A DNA stretch of 64,000 bases, from positions 1 to 64,000 of the forward strand of contig JAOFSE010000003.1 of assembly GCA_028044295.1 (NCBI GenBank), given 5' to 3'. Position 1 is the first letter of the stretch. Every line of letters starts with the position of its first letter. Shown piece after piece: positions 53,902 to 61,615 of this stretch. The notes below the pieces were generated by a model, which saw only the letters and a program-made list of their open reading frames with translations, had not been told where the DNA came from and did no database searches. The translations under genes and the position numbers were made by a program. This stretch comes from Sulfurimonas sp. Lineage in GTDB: Bacteria; Campylobacterota; Campylobacteria; Campylobacterales; Sulfurimonadaceae.

Positions 53902-54859
53902 TTCTTATTTCTTTAGCAATTGCCTCTATAACAGATACCGTTACTGAATTACCAAATTGCTTATATAAATGTGAATCAACTAAGTCTTTTGAAATCTTAT
54001 AGTTTTTGGGAAATCCTTGAAAGTTTGCACACTCTCTTGGCGTTAACTTTCTTATTCCCTTACTATCTTTTACTATAGGAACATTATGTCCGCCTGTACC
54101 CATATTCGCAGTTAATGTAGGACAAACATTACTTTTATTCTCTCTAACATATTGTCTTCTCCATTGATAAATACTATTTTCATCAACAACATCATCTTTA
54201 ATTCTCTCAAATAAAGGCTTATTATTATAATAGTACTTTTCATCAATATCAGATGTTAAACAATCTTTGATTTTTTTAGATAGTTTTATCTTTTTTGGAA
54301 ATTCAAATTCAACACTATTATTCAAAAATGCAACTATGTATATTCTCTCTCTATTTTGAGGTATTCCATAATCTTTAGAGTTAAGCACCTCTGAATAAAC
54401 TTTATATCCTAAGTCTTCTAATGTCTTTTTTACAGTTTTAAAAGTATTGCCATTATCATGGCCAACAAAACCTTTTACATTTTCTAAAAAAAGAACTTTT
54501 GGCCTATGGTGCTTTGCTATTCTTGCAACATCAAAAAAAAGTGTTCCACGAGTGTCCTCAAAACCTTTTCTATGCCCGGCTACACTAAATGCTTGACACG
54601 GAAATCCTGCAAGTATTATGTCATGATTTGGTATATCTTTTTCATCTATTTCAGTAATATCCCCTTTGGGTAAATCATTGAAATTATCATTATAAGTTTT
54701 CTGAGCATGTTTATCAATCTCTGAAGAAAAAACAAAATTTGTATTATTTTTAAATGCTTTTTCAAACCCAAGTCTAATACCACCAACTCCTGCAAATAAG
54801 TCTATAATATTATATTTAGTATCAGAAGTTAATAAGTCATTATTCATTAGTTGATTCAT
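53891..54859 (-). CDS. DNA cytosine-5 methyltransferase
   Basis: 322 residues with the C5 motif order: I (DLFAGVGGIRLGFE), IV (GFPCQAFSVAG with catalytic Cys), VI (ENVKGF), VIII (QNRERIYIVA), then the recognition region and IX/X (RKLTPRECANFQGFP, QFGNSVTVSVI). With the adjoining endonuclease gene it is a self-standing type II system. The candidate promoter and inverted repeat lie at 54917-54936. The AT content is clearly higher and the window's repeated palindrome is absent here, which suggests recent arrival. Confidence 0.93.
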   Translation of the reverse strand: MNQLMNNDLLTSDTKYNIIDLFAGVGGIRLGFEKAFKNNTNFVFSSEIDKHAQKTYNDNFNDLPKGDITEIDEKDIPNHDIILAGFPCQAFSVAGHRKGFEDTRGTLFFDVARIAKHHRPKVLFLENVKGFVGHDNGNTFKTVKKTLEDLGYKVYSEVLNSKDYGIPQNRERIYIVAFLNNSVEFEFPKKIKLSKKIKDCLTSDIDEKYYYNNKPLFERIKDDVVDENSIYQWRRQYVRENKSNVCPTLTANMGTGGHNVPIVKDSKGIRKLTPRECANFQGFPKNYKISKDLVDSHLYKQFGNSVTVSVIEAIAKEIRNVL

Positions 54860-54916
54860 TATTTATCCTTAACTTTAATTATTACAAATTTTACTCAAAA
54901 ATTGTCATTATTATAG

Positions 54917-54936
54917 ATTATATTGCATATTGCAAT
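54917..54936 (-). promoter_or_regulatory. Methyltransferase promoter with overlapping inverted repeat
   Basis: Minus strand -10 TATAAT at 54922-54917. Directly upstream and sharing one base is the inverted repeat ATTGCA-TAT-TGCAAT (54922-54936, plus strand). A protein bound there would cover the -10, so it is a candidate operator for self-control of the methyltransferase. Confidence 0.45.
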
Positions 54937-54939
54937 ACT

Positions 54940-55821
54940 CTATGCCTTAACTCTCTCTAATCTCTCAGGCTCTTGTTCTTTATAAAGCTCCGCACAACCT
55001 TTTGAAAGTTCACGAATTTTTAACATATAATTTTGTCTCTCAGTTTGTGAGATTGCTTTTCTTGCATCTAGTACATTAAAAGTGTTTGATGCCATCATAC
55101 ATAGGTCATATGCAGGTAGAGGAAGTCCAGCTTCTAATGTCTTTAAACACTCATCACATTTTGCAGTAAACTCTGCGAAAAGCATCTCTGTATCTGCTTC
55201 TTCAAAGTTGTATTTACTAAACTGGATTTCGCTCTCTTTATGGATATCTCTGTAGTAAGTTTTTCCATGCTCATTTTCATTCCAAACTATGTCAAAAATA
55301 TTATCGACACCTTGAAGATACATAGCAAGTCTTTCAGTACCGTAAGTTATCTCAACAGCTACAGGATTACACTCTATTCCACCAACTTGTTGAAAATAAG
55401 TGAACTGAGTAACCTCCATACCATTTAACCAAACTTCCCAACCAAGACCCCAAGCACCAAGTGTTGGTGATTCCCAGTTGTCTTCTACAAAACGAATGTC
55501 ATGTTGAGACACATCAAGGCCTAAGTACTCTAATGACTTTAGATAAAGCTCTTGAATGTTGTCTGGAGATGGTTTTATAACTGCTTGAAACTGATAGTAA
55601 GAACCTAATCTATTTGGATTTTCTCCATATCTTCCATCAGTTGGACGACGAGATGGAGCTACATAAGCAGCAGCCCATGGAGTAGAGTCTAGTGAACGAA
55701 GAAAAGTAGCAGGATGAAATGTTCCAGCACCAGATGGAATGTCATAAGGTTGAACAATGTTACATCCTTGATTCATCCAAAATTCTTGTAGTTTTAGTAA
55801 CATTGAACTAAAAGTTATCAT
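54940..55821 (-). CDS. glyQ: Glycyl-tRNA synthetase alpha subunit
   Basis: Catalytic alpha subunit of the tetrameric bacterial GlyRS, 293 residues: [38 protein letters not shown] and [14 protein letters not shown]. The beta subunit (glyS) is not in the window. Has its own -10 at 55850-55855. Confidence 0.96.
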   Translation of the reverse strand: MITFSSMLLKLQEFWMNQGCNIVQPYDIPSGAGTFHPATFLRSLDSTPWAAAYVAPSRRPTDGRYGENPNRLGSYYQFQAVIKPSPDNIQELYLKSLEYLGLDVSQHDIRFVEDNWESPTLGAWGLGWEVWLNGMEVTQFTYFQQVGGIECNPVAVEITYGTERLAMYLQGVDNIFDIVWNENEHGKTYYRDIHKESEIQFSKYNFEEADTEMLFAEFTAKCDECLKTLEAGLPLPAYDLCMMASNTFNVLDARKAISQTERQNYMLKIRELSKGCAELYKEQEPERLERVKA

Positions 55822-55849
55822 TTAAGCACCTATTTTAAAATATTTGGTA

Positions 55850-55855
55850 ATTATA
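55850..55855 (-). promoter_or_regulatory. -10 box of glyQ
   Basis: Minus strand TTTGATATAAT with TATAAT here, 29 bases before the glyQ start; extended -10 identical in form to that of purE. Confidence 0.6.
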
Positions 55856-55887
55856 TCAAAGCAAACTTTATTTAGGAAAACAAACTT

Positions 55888-56331
55888 ATGAAATATATAT
55901 TTTTACTACTACTAGTATTATCTACATCTCAAGCAAAAGACTATAAGGCTGTTTTTGATTGTAGTTCTAAAAGTGCAAACTTTATTTTTTCTCGAATGAT
56001 GCTTATAGAAAGAACTATGAACATGATTCAAGAAGATGGCGATACAACAACATTTGCACTCACTATTCATGGTGGATGCGCTCCAATTATCTCTAAAAAT
56101 TTTGATGAAGTTGTTGAGGATGATGACTTAGAATTAACACAAAAGTCGCAGGAACAAATCATAAGATTAGCAGAAAAAAAAGGTGTTGATATTACGGTAT
56201 GTGCGATTAGTTTAAATACGAATAATATTGAAGAAGAAGATGTACTCCCATTTGTAAAAATATCTAAAAACAGTTTTATAGATACTATTGGTTATCAAAA
56301 TGATGGCTATGCTTTAATGACTTTTAAGTAG
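55888..56331 (+). CDS. Periplasmic DsrE-like protein
   Basis: 147 residues with a signal peptide (1-16, MKYIFLLLLVLSTSQA). The mature part has the DsrE/YchN fold pattern: AVFDCSSKSANFI, FALTIHGGCAPII, GVDITVCAISLN and IGYQNDGYALMTF. Cys105 corresponds to the reactive Cys of the family; Cys25 and Cys64 are also present. DsrE proteins carry sulfur in sulfur-oxidising and sulfur-reducing bacteria; a periplasmic version would fit a sulfur-metabolising Campylobacterota host, but this is inference. The stop directly abuts that of the convergent DUF89 gene. Confidence 0.78.
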   Translation: MKYIFLLLLVLSTSQAKDYKAVFDCSSKSANFIFSRMMLIERTMNMIQEDGDTTTFALTIHGGCAPIISKNFDEVVEDDDLELTQKSQEQIIRLAEKKGVDITVCAISLNTNNIEEEDVLPFVKISKNSFIDTIGYQNDGYALMTFK

Positions 56332-57189
56332 CTAAACTACCTTACAAATAATATCCCCTATCTCTTTACCCAGAGATCTACCAACAACACCACATTTCAC
56401 CTTAAGTAAAAAGCAAATTCCTTCTCTTGCCGGAGGAGTTAAGCACTCGTAGTTACCCATACCCTTGGAGATAATCAAGTCTGAACTATCAAATAGTTCT
56501 TGAGACTCTTTTGTTGAGCGAGCATACTCAAAGCCTGGAGTATTAACACCACTATCTACTAAATTACAAAGTTTATCAAACCCTGCTTCTTTTGCCTCTT
56601 TGATTGTTACATCATTGATGATTGGGTTTCCACGAACAACATATGTGAACTTTATATCAGGGTACAAATCTTGAAGTGTTTGAATATAAATGTAGTCAAA
56701 AATATGTTCACCTACATTATCTCCTAGTACTAAAACAGACTTACATGTAGAAAGTCTTTCTCTTAACTTTTCAACATCATTATAAGAAAAATCTCTATCA
56801 AAGATTTTCTCTAACTCTTCCGTCAAATCAAACTCTACAGCAGCAGCTAAATCTATAACATTTCCTGCTACTGCAATTTTTGTAGCTGTTAAAAGTTTGT
56901 CATTTGAGTTTTCTAGTTGCTCTTTTAAAAATGGTTTGAATGAGATGGCTTTCTCAGTTGATATCTTTTTTACCTCATCATATAAATCTGTTTTATTAGC
57001 AATTTTTGCCATGTCTTCGTATACATATGATGCTATTTCGGGAGGGTTTTCATCGAAAGAGAAGTCTTTACTAAGTCTCTCTACATGTAGCCTTAGTTTT
57101 TCTCTTAATTTTTCATCTGCTTTAACAGCATTAGCAACTCTTGCACTCTGGTTTACTATACATCCTACACACTCTATATCTATATTCAT
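56332..57189 (-). CDS. DUF89 family phosphatase-like protein
   Basis: 285 residues of the DUF89/ARMT1 family, metal-dependent phosphatases thought to clear damaged metabolites. Features: Cys pair at the start (IECVGCIVNQSARV), VLGDNVGEHIFDYI with the metal Asp/Asn, YVVRGNPIINDVT, LVDSGVNTPG and LIISKGMGNYECL. Ten bases after the DUF3972 gene's end, so co-transcribed. TACATGTA cores at 56742 and 57082. Confidence 0.85.
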   Translation of the reverse strand: MNIDIECVGCIVNQSARVANAVKADEKLREKLRLHVERLSKDFSFDENPPEIASYVYEDMAKIANKTDLYDEVKKISTEKAISFKPFLKEQLENSNDKLLTATKIAVAGNVIDLAAAVEFDLTEELEKIFDRDFSYNDVEKLRERLSTCKSVLVLGDNVGEHIFDYIYIQTLQDLYPDIKFTYVVRGNPIINDVTIKEAKEAGFDKLCNLVDSGVNTPGFEYARSTKESQELFDSSDLIISKGMGNYECLTPPAREGICFLLKVKCGVVGRSLGKEIGDIICKVV

Positions 57190-57199
57190 GGATTATATA

Positions 57200-57670
57200 T
57201 TAGTTACTATGATCGTCTATAGCTTTGTTCCACATAAGTTTATATTTTCTTCTCATAAATTCAACTTCTTCTTGTGAAAGCTTTAACTGCTCAGTTAGTG
57301 TAGCTATGGTTTTTCTATCTTCATCGTAAAGCTCTTGAAGAGAGTCAAGGGCCTCTTTTAAAAATGCATTTTCAGTTTTGACTGCTTCAAGTGTTTCATC
57401 TTTAGCATCTAAAACTTTTTCATGAAGGTTGATAATAGTACCTATCGTTTTTTCAACAAACTGAGGTTGTACTACCATCTCTTGAGTGTTACGAGCAGAT
57501 AGTTCTTTTAGTTGAGTAGGGACTACATCTTGAGAACCTTTTGATGGGTCTATATATCTAACACCATCTTCAACTTTAATGGTAAGTTTACCTCTCTCAG
57601 CCAAGTCATCTATGGCAGACAGTTCTAGTCCTGTAAGCTCCATATACTCTTCATCACTCATCCACTTCAT
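57200..57670 (-). CDS. DUF3972-type coiled-coil protein
   Basis: 156 residues. The N-terminal 50 residues form a small domain (DEEYMELTGLELSAIDDLAE) with an HTH-like look, then a long coiled coil (about 75-150) rich in Glu/Leu/Lys. The order and length match the DUF3972 proteins conserved in Campylobacterota next to purE. Function unknown. Confidence 0.75.
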   Translation of the reverse strand: MKWMSDEEYMELTGLELSAIDDLAERGKLTIKVEDGVRYIDPSKGSQDVVPTQLKELSARNTQEMVVQPQFVEKTIGTIINLHEKVLDAKDETLEAVKTENAFLKEALDSLQELYDEDRKTIATLTEQLKLSQEEVEFMRRKYKLMWNKAIDDHSN

Positions 57671-57696
57671 TTATGTATCCTTACTGCTAGAAATTA

Positions 57697-58191
57697 TTAA
57701 ATAATAATCTCTATCTCCATTGAATCCATCTCTACTTTTTTAGCTTTTGCTATACGATCTTCTTTGAGTTTAATCGCTAATTCTTCATTCTCTAAGGCTA
57801 ACATTTGCATTGCTAAATAAGCAGAGTTAATCGCTCCAGCTTTTCCTATAGCTACTGTAGCAACTGGCATTCCAGCTGGCATTTGTACAGTCGAAAGAAG
57901 TGCATCTATACCAGAAAGAGCAGAAGCAGACATAGGAACACCAATAATTGGTTTAACTGTCTTAGAAGTTAAAACTCCCGCTAAATGTGCAGCCATACCA
58001 GCAGCAGCAATAAATACTTGAGCACCTTTTTTTTCAGCTTCTTTTATGTAGTTTGCTGTTCTCTCTGGTGAACGGTGAGCAGAAGATATAATCATCTCAT
58101 ACTTAACACCAAATGCTTCAAGTGTGTCTGAACATGACTTCATTACCTCATAATCACTTTTTGAAACCATTACAATTGATACATATTTCAT
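57697..58191 (-). CDS. purE: N5-CAIR mutase PurE
   Basis: Purine synthesis step N5-CAIR to CAIR, 164 residues (class I PurE). Motifs: SKSDYEVMKSCSDTLEAFGV, the SAHRSPERT signature, AAAGMAAHLAGV and QMPAGMPVATVAIG. Own promoter at 58228-58233. Confidence 0.96.
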   Translation of the reverse strand: MKYVSIVMVSKSDYEVMKSCSDTLEAFGVKYEMIISSAHRSPERTANYIKEAEKKGAQVFIAAAGMAAHLAGVLTSKTVKPIIGVPMSASALSGIDALLSTVQMPAGMPVATVAIGKAGAINSAYLAMQMLALENEELAIKLKEDRIAKAKKVEMDSMEIEIII

Positions 58192-58227
58192 TTTAAAATT
58201 CCTATATTTTATTATGTAATTTTTGAG

Positions 58228-58233
58228 ATTATA
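58228..58233 (-). promoter_or_regulatory. -10 box of purE
   Basis: Minus strand TTTGATATAAT with TATAAT at these bases, 37 bases upstream of purE. It lies just past the stop of the U32 peptidase gene. Confidence 0.6.
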
Positions 58234-58252
58234 TCAAATAATAATTAAATTA

Positions 58253-59545
58253 TTATTTTGGATTTGTACCCATATCAAATGATGCAGGTATTCTTAAAAA
58301 AGTGTATGCAGGAAGCTTTACAGGTATACTAATTGGATTCAAGTTTCCACTATGTACTGCTTCAAGTACCTTATTATTCTCAGCTAAAAGTTGTTTTAGC
58401 TTCATATACATACGACCATCTCTCTCATAAGTAGTACCTATCTCATTGTCAACTATCTCTATTTTTGTACCAAGAGGAGCCATTATTTCAAGTTCATCAC
58501 CAGGAAGTGTTTTATACTTACATGAAAAGTGAGTACCAGCTTCATTTACAATTCCACTAACCTGGTGAGTTCCTAGTTGCATAGAGAAGTCTAAACTCTG
58601 CGTATCATTTCTCTCAAAAGGACGAGACACCAAATATGCATCTGTATAGCCTCTGTTTTGAAGTGATTGTAGTTCATATTGATATTTATCACTATCAAAT
58701 TTTTCTTCATAGTAGTCATTTATAGCCATTCTATAAGCTTTAGCCGTTGTAGCAGCATAGTAAGCTGTTTTTGTACGACCTTCTACTTTTACAGAATCAA
58801 CAACGTTGCTGTCAAGAATCTCTTTCATATGTGATGCAAGATTTAAATCTTTTGCATTCATGATGTATGTCCCAACACCCTCTTCTTCTTCAAGTCTGAA
58901 AAGAGTTCCAGTATCAGGATTTGCTGCATACATTTCATACTCAAACCTACAATCATTTGCACAAGAACCACGATTTGGCACACGACCACTTTGAAGTGTA
59001 GATATAAGACATCTTCCACTATATGCAAAACACATAGAACCATGAACAAATACTTCAAGTTCCAAATCAGGAAGTTCTTTTTTTATAGCAACTAAATCTT
59101 TAAGAGAAATTTCTCTAGCAGTTATTATTCTTGTAGCTCCCATTTCATGATATATCTGAGCATCTAAAACATTCATAACATTTGCTTGAGTTGATAAATG
59201 AAGAGGCATATCTGGAGCTAATTCATGACAAAGTTTCAACACACCTGGAGTCGCGACAATGAAAGCATCAGGCTTTAACTCAGCCATCGCAACAATATGT
59301 TTTTTAAGTAATGATAGTTGAGAGTTAAATGGAAAACCATTTATAGTTGCATAAACTTTTTTACCTCTTTCATGGGCATATTTTATACCTTCTGCAAAGT
59401 CTTCCATCGAGAACTCTTTACCAGAGCGAATACGAAGAGAGAAATGAGATACTCCACCATAAACAGCGTCAGCTCCAAAGTCAAATGCAATTTTTAACTT
59501 TTCTAATGTTCCCGCAGGGGATAATAATTCTACTTTTTTAGTCAT
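58253..59545 (-). CDS. U32 family peptidase-like protein
   Basis: 430 residues from ATG at 59545; a further upstream start would lie inside cheZ. TIM-barrel U32 features: ELLSPAGTLEKLKIAFDFGADAVYGG, EVFVHGSMCFAYSGRCLIS and GSCANDCRFEY whose cysteines hold a [4Fe-4S] cluster in the relatives TrhP/RlhA (tRNA/rRNA hydroxylation). RNA modification is as likely as proteolysis. The eight-base overlap with cheZ matches HP0169-HP0170 in Helicobacter. Confidence 0.86.
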   Translation of the reverse strand: MTKKVELLSPAGTLEKLKIAFDFGADAVYGGVSHFSLRIRSGKEFSMEDFAEGIKYAHERGKKVYATINGFPFNSQLSLLKKHIVAMAELKPDAFIVATPGVLKLCHELAPDMPLHLSTQANVMNVLDAQIYHEMGATRIITAREISLKDLVAIKKELPDLELEVFVHGSMCFAYSGRCLISTLQSGRVPNRGSCANDCRFEYEMYAANPDTGTLFRLEEEEGVGTYIMNAKDLNLASHMKEILDSNVVDSVKVEGRTKTAYYAATTAKAYRMAINDYYEEKFDSDKYQYELQSLQNRGYTDAYLVSRPFERNDTQSLDFSMQLGTHQVSGIVNEAGTHFSCKYKTLPGDELEIMAPLGTKIEIVDNEIGTTYERDGRMYMKLKQLLAENNKVLEAVHSGNLNPISIPVKLPAYTFLRIPASFDMGTNPK

Positions 59546-60260
59546 TGTTCCCAAACTGAGCAAGAAGTGCTTCAATATCTTCAGTTGACGCTAAGTCCTC
59601 TGTGTCATCTCCAGGGATATGATTTGCTGATGAAACACGTTTTTCATCATCAATTTGACCCTCAAAAAGAGTATTCATATACTTAGACAGTGCTCTCATA
59701 ACATTAATTACACGCTCTATTTTTTGGCGATGAATATCTTGGTACTGCATAATATCCATAACATTCATAATTTCATCTCCACTAGTCTGAAGCATCTCTA
59801 TTCCATCTTCAGAATTTACTAAAGCTTTTTCATTTTTAGCAAGTTGGGTTTTAAAAGCTTCTACATCTGGAAATTTTTCACTCAATGTTTTAAATAATTC
59901 AATATTAGAGTTTATAATCTCTACTATTTCAGCAATGCTTTCTTCTTTCTCCATCATTGTAGTACTAATGCCTTCAATAATATCAAATATTTCAGATGCT
60001 TTTTCTTCACTCTCTTTAGTTACATCATCGAGTTGGTGCACCATTTTATGCTCTTCTGTAGCTGGCAGTGGCCAATGGTGAGCTGTATCATCAGAGTAGC
60101 CAAATGGTTTTTCATCTGAAGAAGATTTTTTATCAGGAACTTCATCACTTGGCGCGATTTCTTCTTCAACTTCAGTTTCAGAACCTAATTCAACTTCATC
60201 TAATGAGTCGATATCAAGGTCTTCACCACCCATTAATGCATCTAATTCTTCTTGCGTCAT
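59538..60260 (-). CDS. cheZ: CheZ-like chemotaxis phosphatase
   Basis: 240 residues, resembling the remote CheZ of Helicobacter (HP0170). The long helical hairpin (about 75-210) carries MQYQDIHRQKIERVI at 171-185; Asp175 and Gln179 align with the catalytic Asp143 and Gln147 of E. coli CheZ (QDLTGQ). N-terminal MTQEELDALMGG (1-12) resembles the FliM CheY-binding peptide, and the C-terminal DIEALLAQFG (228-237) resembles the CheZ tail that binds CheY. The part between 13 and 60 is acidic and disordered. Predicted to dephosphorylate CheY-P. Confidence 0.85.
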   Translation of the reverse strand: MTQEELDALMGGEDLDIDSLDEVELGSETEVEEEIAPSDEVPDKKSSSDEKPFGYSDDTAHHWPLPATEEHKMVHQLDDVTKESEEKASEIFDIIEGISTTMMEKEESIAEIVEIINSNIELFKTLSEKFPDVEAFKTQLAKNEKALVNSEDGIEMLQTSGDEIMNVMDIMQYQDIHRQKIERVINVMRALSKYMNTLFEGQIDDEKRVSSANHIPGDDTEDLASTEDIEALLAQFGNND

Positions 60261-60307
60261 AAAAAAATCTCCATTACGTGAAATTAGTTAAATTTAATAT
60301 TTGTCAC

Positions 60308-60313
60308 TATAAT
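60308..60313 (+). promoter_or_regulatory. -10 box of the PHP phosphatase gene
   Basis: TATAAT in CACTATAATATC, 37 bases before the ATG at 60351; AAGAGA precedes the start. Confidence 0.5.
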
Positions 60314-60350
60314 ATCATAATTAAAATATTAAGCATATAAAGAGAATATC

Positions 60351-61130
60351 ATGATAGTTGACTTACATAACCATACAAAGCTTTGTAATCATGCAGAAGG
60401 TGAGATATTTGAGTACATAGAAAAGGCTATAGAATCTGGTACAAAATACTTTGGTTTTTCAGATCATGCTCCTATGGATTTTGACCCCAAATATAGAATG
60501 AGTTTTGATCAGATGTCTGAATATGAAAGAGATGTGTTAAAAGCAAAAGATATATACAAAGACAAGATAGATATTCTACTAGGATATGAAGTTGATTATT
60601 TAGAAGGTCATATGGATGATAGAGTTCTACATGTAAATGCAGATTACCTAATTGGGTCTGTACACTTTATAGATGAATGGGGGTTTGATAACCCTGAATT
60701 TATTGGAAACTATGAGAATCAAGATATAGATGAAATCTGGAGAAAATACTTTAAAGCAATAGAGAATATGGCAAATTCTAAGTTATTTGACATCGTTGGT
60801 CACCTTGATTTGATAAAAGTCTTTAAATTTATGCCTAAAAGTAATATCGAGGAACTTGCCAAAGATGCTCTGCTTGCTATAAAAAATGCTGATATGTCAA
60901 TTGAAATAAATGTTGCTGGATTTAGAAAACCTGTGAAAGAAGCATACCCATCTCCAACTCTACTAAAAGAAGCATATAAATTAAATATACCAATAACCTT
61001 TAGTTCTGATGCCCATAAACCTTTACAAGTAAGTCTATTTAATGATGAAGTTATTTCGATGGCAAACAATATTGGTTACACAGAATGTGTATATTATAAA
61101 AATAGGGTTAAGCACTTCATAAATTTTTAA
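60351..61130 (+). CDS. hisJ: PHP-domain histidinol-phosphatase
   Basis: 259 residues, PHP superfamily. Metal residues: DLHNHTKLCNHAEG, FSDHAPM, GYEVDYLEG with the Glu, FDIVGHLDLI, and FSSDAHKPLQV. Closest to the HisK/HisJ histidinol-phosphatases (histidine pathway). A general PHP phosphatase cannot be excluded. One TACATGTA at 60628-60635. No other his gene in the window. Confidence 0.82.
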   Translation: MIVDLHNHTKLCNHAEGEIFEYIEKAIESGTKYFGFSDHAPMDFDPKYRMSFDQMSEYERDVLKAKDIYKDKIDILLGYEVDYLEGHMDDRVLHVNADYLIGSVHFIDEWGFDNPEFIGNYENQDIDEIWRKYFKAIENMANSKLFDIVGHLDLIKVFKFMPKSNIEELAKDALLAIKNADMSIEINVAGFRKPVKEAYPSPTLLKEAYKLNIPITFSSDAHKPLQVSLFNDEVISMANNIGYTECVYYKNRVKHFINF

Positions 61131-61197
61131 ACTTCCTCTAAAGTTTAGATTAAATTATATGCATGTTTTATAAAGCAATTATAAAGATTTAGACTTG

Positions 61198-61203
61198 TAT
61201 AAT
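61198..61203 (+). promoter_or_regulatory. -10 box of trxA
   Basis: TATAAT in ACTTGTATAATG; TG one base before the box makes an extended -10. The trxA ATG is 33 bases downstream with AAGGA before it. Confidence 0.6.
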
Positions 61204-61235
61204 GTTTTCAATAAATAAATTTAAGGAAATTACAG

Positions 61236-61556
61236 ATGGGTAAATATATAGAATTAACTGCAGCAGATTATGAAGCAACAATAGCAGAAGGTGTATCATT
61301 AGTGGACTTTTGGGCACCATGGTGTGGTCCTTGTCGTATGATTGCTCCAATCATAGAAGAATTGGCTGAAGACTTTGATGGTAAAGCAAAAATCTGTAAA
61401 GTAAATACTGATGATGAGCAAGATATTGCTGTTAAATTTGGTATCCGTTCTATTCCAACTATTATCTTTTTCAAAGATGGTGAGATGATTGACCAAGTTG
61501 TTGGTGCGCAATCTAAAGCTGCACTAGCAGATAAAATTAACGCTCTTTTAGCGTAA
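61236..61556 (+). CDS. trxA: Thioredoxin
   Basis: 106 residues, active site WCGPC at about 28-32 in VDFWAPWCGPCRM, cis-Pro in RSIPTIIFF. General disulfide reductant for the cytoplasm; likely reduces Bcp (7139-7603). First of trxA - Cys-free protein - trxB. Confidence 0.97.
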   Translation: MGKYIELTAADYEATIAEGVSLVDFWAPWCGPCRMIAPIIEELAEDFDGKAKICKVNTDDEQDIAVKFGIRSIPTIIFFKDGEMIDQVVGAQSKAALADKINALLA

Positions 61557-61571
61557 AACTTAAAGTACCAT

Positions 61572-61615
61572 AAGTGTCAAAAGGAGGTAAAAGCCTCTTT
61601 TCTCTATCGACACTT
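61572..61615 (+). promoter_or_regulatory. Nested RNA hairpin after trxA covering the next start codon
   Basis: Outer stem AAGTGTC (61572-61578) with GACACTT (61609-61615), inner stem AAAGGAGG (61580-61587) with CCTCTTTT (61594-61601, one G-T). The inner arm is a perfect ribosome-site sequence that pairs away, and the outer stem holds the GTG start (61574) of the next gene. Could work as an attenuator that lowers downstream expression or as a partial terminator of trxA. Confidence 0.55.

Noticed and set aside
56897..57277. 126-codon plus-strand frame over DUF89/DUF3972 genes
   Set aside because: Antisense shadow with Ser/Phe-rich composition and no family features.
58236..58258. A/T-only inverted repeat AAATAATAAT / ATTATTATTT as a terminator of the U32 gene
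   Set aside because: All A/T pairs give a weak stem, and it covers the stop codon; likely compositional.
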